From Bacteroidia bacterium (GTDB taxonomy: Bacteria > Bacteroidota > Bacteroidia > Bacteroidales > VadinHA17): a stretch of DNA of 34,002 nucleotides. The stretch covers positions 1 through 34,002 of the forward strand of contig JAPLDX010000039.1 in the NCBI GenBank assembly GCA_026391215.1, written 5' to 3'. Made by a program: the position numbers and the translations under genes. Shown piece after piece: positions 9,941 through 18,419 of this stretch; the stretch's first letter is position 1; every line of letters starts with the position of its first letter. The notes beneath the pieces are model-generated. The model had not been told where the DNA came from and ran no database searches. It worked only from the letters and a program-made list of their open reading frames with translations.

Positions 9941-9986
9941 CTCCCCTTATTCTTAAGGGGAGACGTCACGAGCTTGCGAGTGACAG
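9941..9986. repeat. Palindromic intergenic element (REP-like, two hairpins)
   Basis: The 70-nt gap between the ABC-2 permease stop and the TolC-like gene holds a perfect 9-bp hairpin with a 4-nt loop, CTCCCCTTA/TAAGGGGAG at 9941-9962. A second dyad, GTCAC/GTGAC, lies at about 9965-9984. The element begins almost directly after the permease stop codon. It has no T-tract of a classic terminator on the transcribed strand and looks like a dispersed palindromic repeat, though it could modulate transcript stability between the two genes. Confidence 0.65.
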
Positions 9987-9992
9987 AGGGGT

Positions 9993-12900
9993 TCATTCCA
10001 CTCTGACCCACTTTATCGCATCCCCCAGTACGACCCTTCCTGCCGACTGATTTGTCAGTTCAACCTTTGCGCTGTCGGATGATATATAATAGCGACCCAT
10101 GTTATTCCATCCTGCTTCTGCATTCTCAAAATCCACGGTTATCTCCTCAACACCTTCATCATGATATATTTTATAATGCATATCCTTATAAAGACTCTCC
10201 TGTCTTGATTCATCGCCCGGAGGAGGAGGTGCATTTCCTCCGCTGGTGACAGTTACACGTTCAGTCATTTTTCCGACGTAACAATAAATATCATAATAAC
10301 CAGCCTTATCAACAGGTGTTATCCATGATACAGGTCTGTCGTCTGTTCCGCCTGCTGTATAGACCGAAGAGAGAATGTACTTGCCATAGTAATACGAATT
10401 TACTACCGGTTGCCAGTAATTCGGGCGATCATATCTTCGTACCTGCTGATAGATATCTCCCCTGGTGTTTTTTATTCTTAGTATCTTTTTTAGAAGGCTC
10501 GGGCTCTGCCTTATTCCAGGATTGAATCCGGGATCTTCATTGTCAACAATGGTTTCGCCGGGATATGAATACCGCGGCATTGACTCCAACAGTTCTTCAC
10601 TGTCTGAATCTCCGTTTTTGTTTTTCGATTTTTTTATTTCATCAACAGGCATATTAATTTCTCCCGGAATGTTCTTTGCACCAAGAGAGTTGATAAGCAT
10701 TTCTCTTGGTTCTGTATCAAGAATTATGCTGATCTTCTTTGCTTCACCCGGCCCCAGCATTACAATTTTTGAAATATCTGTGACATCCATTCCTCTTCCC
10801 TGACTCTGAAAATCATATGCTCCTGCCATGCCCTGCTGGGATGTTAACGATGTCTGACGTGCACTGCCTCCTGCCCCTGCTGTCCTGAATGCTACATTGA
10901 ATATTCCGGCAACGGGTTCAGGATTTGATGCGGTAAAAGTGACCCGATACCTGATCCTGTTGTCCACAACAATTTCATTTACCTGCATATCGGTAAAAAG
11001 AAATCCCGGCTGCTCTTTTGTATTGAACCAGTCATACAGATAAGGATAAAACTCAAATCCGAATTTTGCTTTTATATCATCATTGAATCTCTTTATATCT
11101 ATCCTTATGAATTTATGATCCTCAACATAATTGCGGAAAAAATCATTGAACTCCTGGATACCGGCTTTTGATCTCAGAATATTGAAAATATAATCTCCTT
11201 TAAGTGTCACTATGAGCCTGACAGTATCAATCCCCGGATTCATGGCAAGCAGATCCCTGAAGCTTCCGATCCTGAATATCAGGTTTGTCCTGTCAATATC
11301 AGAGAGTCCGCCTATCCATGATCTGTAATCCCATTCCGGTTGAGTATCAATTTTCTGAAGATGTGATTCAAAGACGGCATTTATCACAGGATAATCTTCT
11401 GAAAAGAAATTGTTCTTATGGAAATAGAAGCTCGGACCGAGCAAATATCGGCCAGGTTCATTTATAACAACGTTATTCCTGAATCTGATATTCTCTCCGT
11501 TAATGAAAGTATTCCTTATGAAATCATTAAATATCCTTACCTGAAGCTCTTTGTCAGTTATAACCTGGTTATTTCTGGCCATTCTTTTCTTGTTGCGATT
11601 GAATCGTTTTTGAAAGCCGGCACCCTGAGTTGTGGATAACTTCTCAGGGAGCAGTACCATTGAGGGCTGCACCTCAGCCCTGGTCTGCGTGCTCATCCTG
11701 GGTAAAGAATAAAACTGAACAGGTACCTCAAGAAGGCTCAGTGTCCTGAAAGGATATTTAGTGGAAAAGTTTACTTCCAAATCTCTCAATATACCTTTGA
11801 CAAGCAATGGCAGGGTATCTTTTATTTCTGCAAGAGCCTTTTTATAATAATCATGTCCGGGAAAGTAGTACGTGATATAATTAATTGTATCATCCTTTAA
11901 TGTATCTGACCTGTAGTCACCTATGGCAAGTGTCAGCCCTGTTAGAGGTGATTCAGGGTCGAAAACAGAATAACCATCCTCTGCCTTCATTATTCCCTGT
12001 GAAACCGGCGTCAGACCATTCATTGGTTTGACACGTAAAGTATAATTAGTAAAATCAACTTTAATTCTGGCCGGATTGGAGGGATAGTAATTAAGTCCCG
12101 GAACCGGATACCAATGTAACTCGGGAATTAACAGGACATACTTCTCCGATAGAAATGCCTGACGCTTGTGTATGTTCAGCATTTGGATCTGATAAGGATT
12201 TTCTTTGATATTATCAGTATAATCAGGATAACTGAATGATTCATTAATAGTACCGGAATACGAAATGATCAGACTGTCCTGTCGTCCGGGAAGAAGAGTT
12301 GTCAGAGCATCAACTTCTATTATGTGGTGAGTTGTTTTAAAGGTGAGATCTTTTCCGCCTGAAGTGATCCCTGTGACATTTAAACCCGGATTTAGTGAGA
12401 ACAGGTATTTGTCGAGACCCTCTTTATTATCATTTGTGAATTTCAGCGCAGCAGTTGCATCAAATGAATTCCCATTGTGTATAAAATCAATTGCAGCATC
12501 AGTCAGGCTTACAACATTCCTGTCTTCAAACTGTTTATTGGTCTCAATGACCAGTTTCTTTTCATCAATATCTTTCTTATATATAGAATAAGTGTTATAA
12601 GCACACACAACTGCTCCTGCCGTGAATATGACCAGGAAGACGTAACTCAGTATTGTATGCAGCCGTGATTGTGGCAACCTTTTGAATAACAATACTGTTA
12701 CAAGGACAAAGACAAGTCCCAGGAAAAAGTAAAGCAAACGCTGGTTTATTATAAAATCAAGATTATCATATCCAATGACACCCGATTTAAAAACTGGAAG
12801 ACCGAATGCCATATAATCGAATATTGACCCGAAACGGAAATAAAGATAGAAGATGTCGAGAGCAGCTATTCCAAGCAGTATAAGAAAAGTTATAGCCTGG

Positions 12901-13421
12901 TTCCTGATGACAGACATCAGCATAAAAGCCAGCCCGAGACTGAAGACAATTGTTGGTACACAGATAATAAGAAGATATGATAGATATGATAAAAGGTCGA
13001 TCGTCATCATTTTTGAAATGATATTCATCAGCAGGCCTATTAACAGGATTATGATATCCAGTCCAAGGAAAAGCCTTAGAATGCCCCATGTCTTCCCCAT
13101 TATATATTCGAAGTTGGACATGGACCTTGTGTAAAGAACTTCATTTGTATCGACCTTCTTATCTCTCTTCAGAAAATCAGAAGCAAGGAATATCACTACT
13201 ATTGCCTGGGCAATATTGAGCAGGTAAAGATTAAGTAGCGGTACTGATGAAGGAATTGAGACAAGACCCCACGTCTCATCTCCGATCGGAGAGAAAACCC
13301 CGATATTCAGGAATGTAAAGATCAATAGGGCACCTATTGAAAAGAGCCTGAAAAACCAGCTTCTCCTCAGGATTGTGGCTTCATACCTGGCAACTGTTCT
13401 TATGTTAAGAAGGGGTGTCAT
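9993..13421 (-). CDS. ABC-2 type permease with non-catalytic M1-like region and golvesin-type C-terminal domain
   Basis: I chose the ATG at 13419-13421 (1142 residues), preceded by AGGGAAATT; an in-frame TTG at 13445 would overlap the upstream ATPase gene. Residues 1-285 carry about eight hydrophobic helices of an ABC-2 permease, including the DTNEVLYTRSMSNFEYIMGK motif between TM2 and TM3. From about 290 to 840 the layout resembles ABC-2 permeases fused to M1 aminopeptidases (LLEVPVQFYS near 563-572), but no HExxH or GAMEN motif is present anywhere, so it is probably not a peptidase. Residues 956-1142 match a golvesin/xanthan-lyase-type beta-sandwich: IVDNEDPGF at the start, AGYYDIYCYVG, AGWNNMGRYY, and GDAIKWVRV at the end. 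The large soluble part should face the periplasm. Together with the ATPase upstream it forms an ABC exporter or a mechanical envelope device of unknown substrate. Confidence 0.82.
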   Translation of the reverse strand: MTPLLNIRTVARYEATILRRSWFFRLFSIGALLIFTFLNIGVFSPIGDETWGLVSIPSSVPLLNLYLLNIAQAIVVIFLASDFLKRDKKVDTNEVLYTRSMSNFEYIMGKTWGILRLFLGLDIIILLIGLLMNIISKMMTIDLLSYLSYLLIICVPTIVFSLGLAFMLMSVIRNQAITFLILLGIAALDIFYLYFRFGSIFDYMAFGLPVFKSGVIGYDNLDFIINQRLLYFFLGLVFVLVTVLLFKRLPQSRLHTILSYVFLVIFTAGAVVCAYNTYSIYKKDIDEKKLVIETNKQFEDRNVVSLTDAAIDFIHNGNSFDATAALKFTNDNKEGLDKYLFSLNPGLNVTGITSGGKDLTFKTTHHIIEVDALTTLLPGRQDSLIISYSGTINESFSYPDYTDNIKENPYQIQMLNIHKRQAFLSEKYVLLIPELHWYPVPGLNYYPSNPARIKVDFTNYTLRVKPMNGLTPVSQGIMKAEDGYSVFDPESPLTGLTLAIGDYRSDTLKDDTINYITYYFPGHDYYKKALAEIKDTLPLLVKGILRDLEVNFSTKYPFRTLSLLEVPVQFYSLPRMSTQTRAEVQPSMVLLPEKLSTTQGAGFQKRFNRNKKRMARNNQVITDKELQVRIFNDFIRNTFINGENIRFRNNVVINEPGRYLLGPSFYFHKNNFFSEDYPVINAVFESHLQKIDTQPEWDYRSWIGGLSDIDRTNLIFRIGSFRDLLAMNPGIDTVRLIVTLKGDYIFNILRSKAGIQEFNDFFRNYVEDHKFIRIDIKRFNDDIKAKFGFEFYPYLYDWFNTKEQPGFLFTDMQVNEIVVDNRIRYRVTFTASNPEPVAGIFNVAFRTAGAGGSARQTSLTSQQGMAGAYDFQSQGRGMDVTDISKIVMLGPGEAKKISIILDTEPREMLINSLGAKNIPGEINMPVDEIKKSKNKNGDSDSEELLESMPRYSYPGETIVDNEDPGFNPGIRQSPSLLKKILRIKNTRGDIYQQVRRYDRPNYWQPVVNSYYYGKYILSSVYTAGGTDDRPVSWITPVDKAGYYDIYCYVGKMTERVTVTSGGNAPPPPGDESRQESLYKDMHYKIYHDEGVEEITVDFENAEAGWNNMGRYYISSDSAKVELTNQSAGRVVLGDAIKWVRVE

Positions 13422-13437
13422 AATTTCCCTGGCTATC

Positions 13438-14331
13438 CTATTCAATTAAATCAGCATGCATTTTATGTTCCATATAATATACATAAGCATCTTCTATATT
13501 CGGTATTATTTCAGTTGATTCAAATTCCGGAATGTTATCTGCAACAATCTGCACCTCCCATCCGGATTCTACAGGGATCGTGGAGATCACATCATATCGT
13601 TCCTTGACCGTCTCATAATCGCGGGGCGAAAGATTTAGCTTAAATACATGTCCTTCAGCTTGTTTGACGAGGCTTTCAGGAGATCCAGTAAACACAAGCT
13701 CTCCCTTATTCAGCAATGCCATTCCCTGGCAGGTAGAGGAAATGTCCCCGACAATATGTGTCGAAAGGATTATAGTAACATCATGCTGGCTGAGCTCTGA
13801 GAGGATATTCCTGAACCTTATCCTTTCATCAGGATCAAGTCCGGTTGTAGGTTCATCGACAATAATAATCCGCGGATTCCCGATAAGCGCCTGTGCAATT
13901 CCAAGCCTTCGCTTCATCCCTCCTGACAGCTTGTTGGCCTGACGGTCACGCACCTCCAGAAGCCCTACCTGGTCAAGAAGTCTGTCAACTTCTGCAAATC
14001 TCTCTTTTTTATTTTTCAAACCTGCCAATGATCCTGAATAATCAAGGAATTCCCAAGTCCTCAGTGAAGAGAAAAACCTGAAATCCTGCGGAAGATAGCC
14101 GAGCATGCCTCTGATTTCCTTCCTGTGTTTCTGGATATCTTTCCCATCAACAAGCACAACACCCGAAGTAGGTTTCATCAGTGTCACCATTATTCTCATA
14201 AGGCTTGATTTGCCAGCTCCGTTGGGTCCGAGAAGTCCGAACATGCCGGTTCCGAATTCAAGGTTTACATCCTTTAATGCCTGATTGCCATTTGGATATA
14301 TTTTATTCAGCCCCTGAATTTCAATTTTCAT
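13438..14331 (-). CDS. ABC transporter ATP-binding protein (ABC-2 exporter type)
   Basis: This 297-residue standalone nucleotide-binding subunit has all ABC motifs: Walker A GPNGAGKS (35-42), Q-loop Gln82 in GYLPQDF, signature LSGGM (135-139), Walker B IIIVDE (155-160) and the switch His192. The roughly 75-residue C-terminal extension is typical of NatA/CcmA-like ATPases serving ABC-2 permeases. It is the first gene of the minus-strand efflux run and lies 16 nt upstream of the permease start used here, so it is almost certainly that permease's engine. Its Walker A region (MFGLLGPNGAGK, then LMRI) is strikingly like that of the ABC domain fused to the RND pump at the other end of the same run. 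Confidence 0.93.
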   Translation of the reverse strand: MKIEIQGLNKIYPNGNQALKDVNLEFGTGMFGLLGPNGAGKSSLMRIMVTLMKPTSGVVLVDGKDIQKHRKEIRGMLGYLPQDFRFFSSLRTWEFLDYSGSLAGLKNKKERFAEVDRLLDQVGLLEVRDRQANKLSGGMKRRLGIAQALIGNPRIIIVDEPTTGLDPDERIRFRNILSELSQHDVTIILSTHIVGDISSTCQGMALLNKGELVFTGSPESLVKQAEGHVFKLNLSPRDYETVKERYDVISTIPVESGWEVQIVADNIPEFESTEIIPNIEDAYVYYMEHKMHADLIE

Positions 14332-14434
14332 GTTACCGGAGAGGTATTTAGGTAGTTTGTTGTGGGTTATTACGCAATAAAGACGTCATTTATTTTAAAT
14401 GTTGCTTAAAAGTTACAACTATTTATTAAAAGTT

Positions 14435-14530
14435 CCTTTGTGACCCTTCGTGAATACCTTCGTGATCCTTTGTGGTTAGATATTTTTTACTACAAAGGGA
14501 CACTAAGTGCACACAAAGTAACACAAAGGG
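14435..14530. repeat. Large imperfect inverted repeat between divergent operons
   Basis: Between the divergently oriented ABC ATPase and HD-hydrolase genes, the segment 14435-14478 (units of CCTTTGTG, CCCTTCGTG, CCTTCGTG, CCTTTGTGG) is nearly the reverse complement of 14489-14530 (TACAAAGGGA, CACTAAGTG, CACAAAGTA, ACACAAAGGG). The arms are separated by about 10 nt. The arms pair over roughly 42 positions with scattered mismatches and are themselves built from short CTTTGTG-like repeats. The rest of the 260-nt gap shows no gene. It looks like a mobile or dispersed palindromic element rather than a terminator. Confidence 0.7.
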
Positions 14531-14564
14531 AAGAACTGATAGGACCTTGTTATAAACAAATTCA

Positions 14565-14572
14565 TACTTTTG
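14565..14572 (+). promoter_or_regulatory. Candidate Bacteroidota -7 promoter element for the lipid A operon
   Basis: TACTTTTG exactly fits the Bacteroidota -7 consensus TAnnTTTG and lies 19 nt upstream of the GTG start at 14592. A TTG at 14547-14549 could act as the -33 element, although its spacing of 15 nt is shorter than usual. The predicted transcript would have a very short leader. Confidence 0.45.
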
Positions 14573-14591
14573 TAAGTTAAATATCCTTAAA

Positions 14592-15845
14592 GTGACATTT
14601 AAAACAAACAAAAGAAAGATAATCAATGATCCTGTATATGGATTCATAAATATTCCTGGTGATTTTATTTTTGACCTTGTTGAGCATCCATGGTTCCAGA
14701 GGCTGAGGAACATCAGGCAGCTCGGGCTTACAAGCTTTGTTTATCCCGGAGCCAACCACAGCAGGTTTCAGCATTGCCTGGGGGCATTGCACCTTATGGA
14801 TCTTGCACTCGGGACACTTAAAGGAAAGGGTGTCAGCATTTCGCAGCAGGAGGAAGAGGCCGCACAGATTGCTATTCTTCTGCATGACTCCGGTCATGGC
14901 CCGTTCTCCCATGCTCTTGAGACTTCAATAATCAATGGCATTTCCCATGAAGACATTTCCCTCCTGATGATGAGGAAGCTGAATGAACAGTATCAGGGGA
15001 AACTCAGCCTGGCAATAGAAATTTTCAAAGGGACTTATCACAGAAAATTTCTGCATGAGCTTATTGCAGGACAGATAGATATGGACAGGCTCGACTACCT
15101 GCGCAGGGACAGTTTCTTTACAGGAGTCATCGAAGGTTCAGTGGGATCGGACAGGATAATCCGTATGCTTAATGTTGTCGATGACAGCCTTGTAGTAGAT
15201 GAAAAAGGAATTTATTCACTCGAAAAATTCCTGATAGCCCGAAGGCTTATGTATTGGCAGGTTTATATGCATAAGACAGTGCTTTCTTCGGAAAACCTGC
15301 TTGTGAGAATTCTCAAGCGGGCAAAGGAGCTTGCGCTTGAGAGCGTCGACCTATATGCTACTCCGGCCCTACGGTTCTTCCTGTATAATAAAATAGGCCC
15401 TGATGATCTTCTGAGGGATGGAAATTTCACGCCAGGCCTGGTGGCTTCAACATTTACCAGGCTTGATGATTCAGATATCCTTGTCTCGGCAAAATACTGG
15501 GCTGATCATTCCGATAAGATCCTTTCCGATCTTTCAGCGAGGCTTATGAAAAGAGACCTCCTGGCAATAGAACTGCAGAATGAACCGTTCCCTAAAGAAA
15601 GGGTGAATAAACTGAAAGCCATGACTGCAGAAATGAAAGGTATAAGTACAGAAATGGCGGATTATTATGTTTTCACAAACAGCATATCGAACCTTGCATA
15701 TACGCCTGATGCACCGGAAGTCAGAATATTGCTAAAATCGGGCAAGACAGAGGGCATCTCAACAGTTTCGGATATGTTCGATCACAGATTTAATTCAGAG
15801 AGAATGATTAAATATTTTCTTTGCTATCCAAAAGAATGCAGATAA
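14592..15845 (+). CDS. HD-domain phosphohydrolase (dGTPase-like, COG1078 type)
   Basis: This 417-residue metal-dependent phosphohydrolase belongs to the HD superfamily. It opens with NDPVYGFINIPGDFIFDLVE and RLRNIRQLGLTSFVYPGANH, characteristic of the COG1078 dGTPase-like family. The metal ligands are visible: His56/His61 in ANHSRFQHCLG, His98-Asp99 in LLHDSGHGPFSH, and Asp residues in QIDMDRLDYLRRDS (about 162-173). The start is GTG at 14592; an in-frame stop just upstream leaves no alternative ATG. It lies 15 nt before lpxD and is probably co-transcribed with the lipid A genes. That pairing is common in Bacteroidota, but the enzyme's substrate there is not evident from sequence. Confidence 0.9.
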   Translation: MTFKTNKRKIINDPVYGFINIPGDFIFDLVEHPWFQRLRNIRQLGLTSFVYPGANHSRFQHCLGALHLMDLALGTLKGKGVSISQQEEEAAQIAILLHDSGHGPFSHALETSIINGISHEDISLLMMRKLNEQYQGKLSLAIEIFKGTYHRKFLHELIAGQIDMDRLDYLRRDSFFTGVIEGSVGSDRIIRMLNVVDDSLVVDEKGIYSLEKFLIARRLMYWQVYMHKTVLSSENLLVRILKRAKELALESVDLYATPALRFFLYNKIGPDDLLRDGNFTPGLVASTFTRLDDSDILVSAKYWADHSDKILSDLSARLMKRDLLAIELQNEPFPKERVNKLKAMTAEMKGISTEMADYYVFTNSISNLAYTPDAPEVRILLKSGKTEGISTVSDMFDHRFNSERMIKYFLCYPKECR

Positions 15846-15860
15846 CTAATTATAAGAATC

Positions 15861-16898
15861 ATGGAATTTACAGCAGCAACAATAGCCGGATTTCTGAAAG
15901 GAGAAATAGTAGGAGATCCTGATACCGTTGTCAATACAATAGCGAAAATTGAAGAAGGTCATGAAGGGGCTCTTTCATTTCTTGCAAATCCGAAATACGA
16001 GCATTACTTATATACCACCGGATCATCTGTTGTGCTGGTAAACAAAAGCCTGGTGCCGTCTGAAAAAGTCAGAGCCACTATGATCAGGGTTGATAATGCC
16101 TATGAATCGTTTGCATCTCTGCTTCAGCTTGTTGATCAGGCAAGGCCAAGAAAAAAAGGCATACATCCCACAGCGGTCATAGAGCCAACAGCCACTATTG
16201 GATCAGATATCTATATAGGAGCGTTTGCATATATCGGCGATAATTCTGTGGTGGGAGACAATTGCTCAGTATATCCCCATGTTTATTTAGGTGACAGAAC
16301 CAGGATAGGCAAAGACAGCATTCTTTATTCAGGTGTCAAAATTTACCATGAATGTATTGTTGGCGAGGGATGCATAATCCATGCAGGATCAGTTATCGGA
16401 AGCGACGGTTTCGGATTCGCACCCCAGTCTGAAACGGAATACATGAAAATACCGCAGATTGGCAATGTTGTTATTAAAGATCATGTGGAGATCGGTGCAA
16501 ATGTAACAATTGACCGTTCCACAATGGGGTCCACAGTGATCCATAAAGGAGTTAAGCTTGATAATCTCATCCAGGTAGCCCATAATGTGGAAATAGGCGA
16601 AAACACTGTTATAGCAGCACAAACAGGAATTGCAGGTTCAGCAAAAGTAGGCAGGAACTGTATGATAGGAGGACAGGTAGGTATCGCCGGACATATTAAA
16701 GTTGCTGACGGAACAAAAGTAGGAGCACAGACTGGTATTCACAGTAATGTAAGAACTGAAAACACTATATTACTAGGCTACCCCGCTATCGAACATAAGA
16801 ATTTCTTCAGATCAGCAATGATTTTCAAAGATTTACCAGAACTATCAGCCAGACTAAATGCTTTGGAAAAAGAGGTTAAATCACTTAAAGAAAAGTAA
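15861..16898 (+). CDS. lpxD: UDP-3-O-(3-hydroxyacyl)glucosamine N-acyltransferase
   Basis: LpxD transfers a 3-hydroxyacyl chain from acyl-ACP to the 2-amino group of UDP-3-O-acylglucosamine, the third step of lipid A synthesis. At 345 residues it has the normal length. The N-terminal uridine-binding domain (1-100, with [15 protein letters not shown]) is followed by a left-handed beta-helix of hexapeptide repeats (about 101-315). The catalytic His241 sits in [11 protein letters not shown], and SDGFGFAP is the conserved loop. The C-terminal helix ([16 protein letters not shown]) matches the trimer-stabilising tail of the family. It follows the HD gene and precedes lpxC/fabZ in the usual Bacteroidota order. 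Confidence 0.97.
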   Translation: MEFTAATIAGFLKGEIVGDPDTVVNTIAKIEEGHEGALSFLANPKYEHYLYTTGSSVVLVNKSLVPSEKVRATMIRVDNAYESFASLLQLVDQARPRKKGIHPTAVIEPTATIGSDIYIGAFAYIGDNSVVGDNCSVYPHVYLGDRTRIGKDSILYSGVKIYHECIVGEGCIIHAGSVIGSDGFGFAPQSETEYMKIPQIGNVVIKDHVEIGANVTIDRSTMGSTVIHKGVKLDNLIQVAHNVEIGENTVIAAQTGIAGSAKVGRNCMIGGQVGIAGHIKVADGTKVGAQTGIHSNVRTENTILLGYPAIEHKNFFRSAMIFKDLPELSARLNALEKEVKSLKEK

Positions 16899-17017
16899 AA
16901 AATTGTCCTGGTCTGTTTTAAATTAACTGGTATTTATGCAGTTATAAGCAGTTTTTTTAGATTGTTCTGTTTTTTTTTATTTTTTTTGTACCCGAAATCA
17001 CAATCAATACAATACTG

Positions 17018-18412
17018 ATGAGTGAAAAGCAAAGAACACTGGCGAAGGAAATCAGTCTTAACGGCAAGGGATTGCATTCTGGTATCAATGTGACAATTAC
17101 ATTCAAGCCGGCACCGGCAAATCACGGATATAAATTTTGCAGGATTGATCTTCCGGGGAAACCGATAATTGAAGCTCTTGCTGACAATGTTTCAGATACT
17201 TCAAGGGGAACTACACTGGTTCAGAATAATGCTTCGGTTGCCACAGTTGAACATGCTCTTGCTGCATTGCACGGTATGCAGATTGATAATGCGCTGATTG
17301 AGCTTGACGGACCGGAGGCGCCTATTATGGGTGGATCCTCATGGAAAATTGTTGAGGCTCTCAAGGAAGCTGGTTTTGTTGACCTTAAGGAGGACAGGAA
17401 TTATTTCGTAGTAAAACAAAAGCTGACATATTCTGATGAAGAACACGGCGTCGACCTCATCATTTATCCAGACGACCATCTGAGCATCAATGTGCTGATA
17501 GATTATAACTCAAAAATTCTTGGCAACCAGTATGCCATACTTGATTCAATTAAGGACTTTGAGGAAAAAATATGTAAGAGCCGCACATTTGTTTTTTTTC
17601 ATGAGCTGGAGCCTCTTCATAAACTGGGACTGATTAAGGGAGGAGATCTTGATAATGCAGTTGTTATTCTCGAAAAGGAAGTTGAGCAATCTGAGATTGA
17701 CCGTATTGCAAAGCTCTTTAACAGGCCGGGAATAAGCAAGCATACAGCCGGGATACTTAATAATACAGAGCTCCGGTACCCCAATGAGCCGGCAAGGCAC
17801 AAGCTTCTTGACATCATGGGCGACCTGGCGCTGGTCGGACATCCTATTAAAGGGAAGGTTGTTGCAACACGCCCCGGTCATTATGCCAATACAAGGCTTG
17901 CAAAGATCATGAGACAGGAGATGAAAAAATCTCTTTCACAAAGGAATATCCCTGTATATGATCCATCACAGCCGCCGGTTTATGGTCTTGAAGATATTAA
18001 AAGGCGTCTTCCGCACAGAGCTCCATTTCTCTTTGTCGATAAAGTAATAGCACTGGACGAAAACGCTATTGTGGGAATTAAGAACGTGACTTTCAACGAA
18101 CCGTTCTTCCAGGGACATTTTCCGGATGAACCTGTTATGCCTGGAGTTCTGCTTGTAGAAGCCCTGGCACAAACAGGAGGCATCCTGGTACTCCATAATA
18201 TTGATGAGCCTGAAAAATATTCAACATATTTTCTCAAGATTGATAAGCTGAAATTCAAGCATAAAGTAGTTCCGGGTGATACAGTGATCCTTAAGATGGA
18301 ACTTATGGAACCAATGCGCCGCGGAATAGTAACCATGTTTGGCCAGGCATTTGTAGGAAATAACCTGGTTGTTGAAGGCGAGATGACAGCACAGGTAGTT
18401 AAAAACAAATAA
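17018..18412 (+). CDS. lpxC/fabZ: Bifunctional UDP-3-O-acyl-GlcNAc deacetylase / 3-hydroxyacyl-ACP dehydratase
   Basis: This is one 464-residue chain with two enzymes. Residues 1-305 are LpxC, the committed zinc deacetylase of lipid A synthesis: zinc ligands His79 (VEHALAAL), His261 and Asp265 (ARHKLLDIMGDL), and His288 in the GHYANT motif. Residues 320-464 are FabZ, the hydrated hot-dog dehydratase of fatty acid synthesis: His367 in GHFPDEPVMPG and Glu381 as catalytic residues. Fusing the two is a hallmark of Bacteroidota and couples control of lipid A and phospholipid acyl supply. The 119-nt gap upstream is T-rich (long T runs near 16951-16988) and has no obvious gene. It may separate a second promoter from lpxD. 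lpxA begins 7 nt downstream. Confidence 0.97.
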   Translation: MSEKQRTLAKEISLNGKGLHSGINVTITFKPAPANHGYKFCRIDLPGKPIIEALADNVSDTSRGTTLVQNNASVATVEHALAALHGMQIDNALIELDGPEAPIMGGSSWKIVEALKEAGFVDLKEDRNYFVVKQKLTYSDEEHGVDLIIYPDDHLSINVLIDYNSKILGNQYAILDSIKDFEEKICKSRTFVFFHELEPLHKLGLIKGGDLDNAVVILEKEVEQSEIDRIAKLFNRPGISKHTAGILNNTELRYPNEPARHKLLDIMGDLALVGHPIKGKVVATRPGHYANTRLAKIMRQEMKKSLSQRNIPVYDPSQPPVYGLEDIKRRLPHRAPFLFVDKVIALDENAIVGIKNVTFNEPFFQGHFPDEPVMPGVLLVEALAQTGGILVLHNIDEPEKYSTYFLKIDKLKFKHKVVPGDTVILKMELMEPMRRGIVTMFGQAFVGNNLVVEGEMTAQVVKNK

Positions 18413-18419
18413 TTCCGCG

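Noticed and set aside
10000..13400. Active M1 aminopeptidase
   Set aside because: No HExxH or GAMEN motif anywhere in the periplasmic part, despite the family-like layout.
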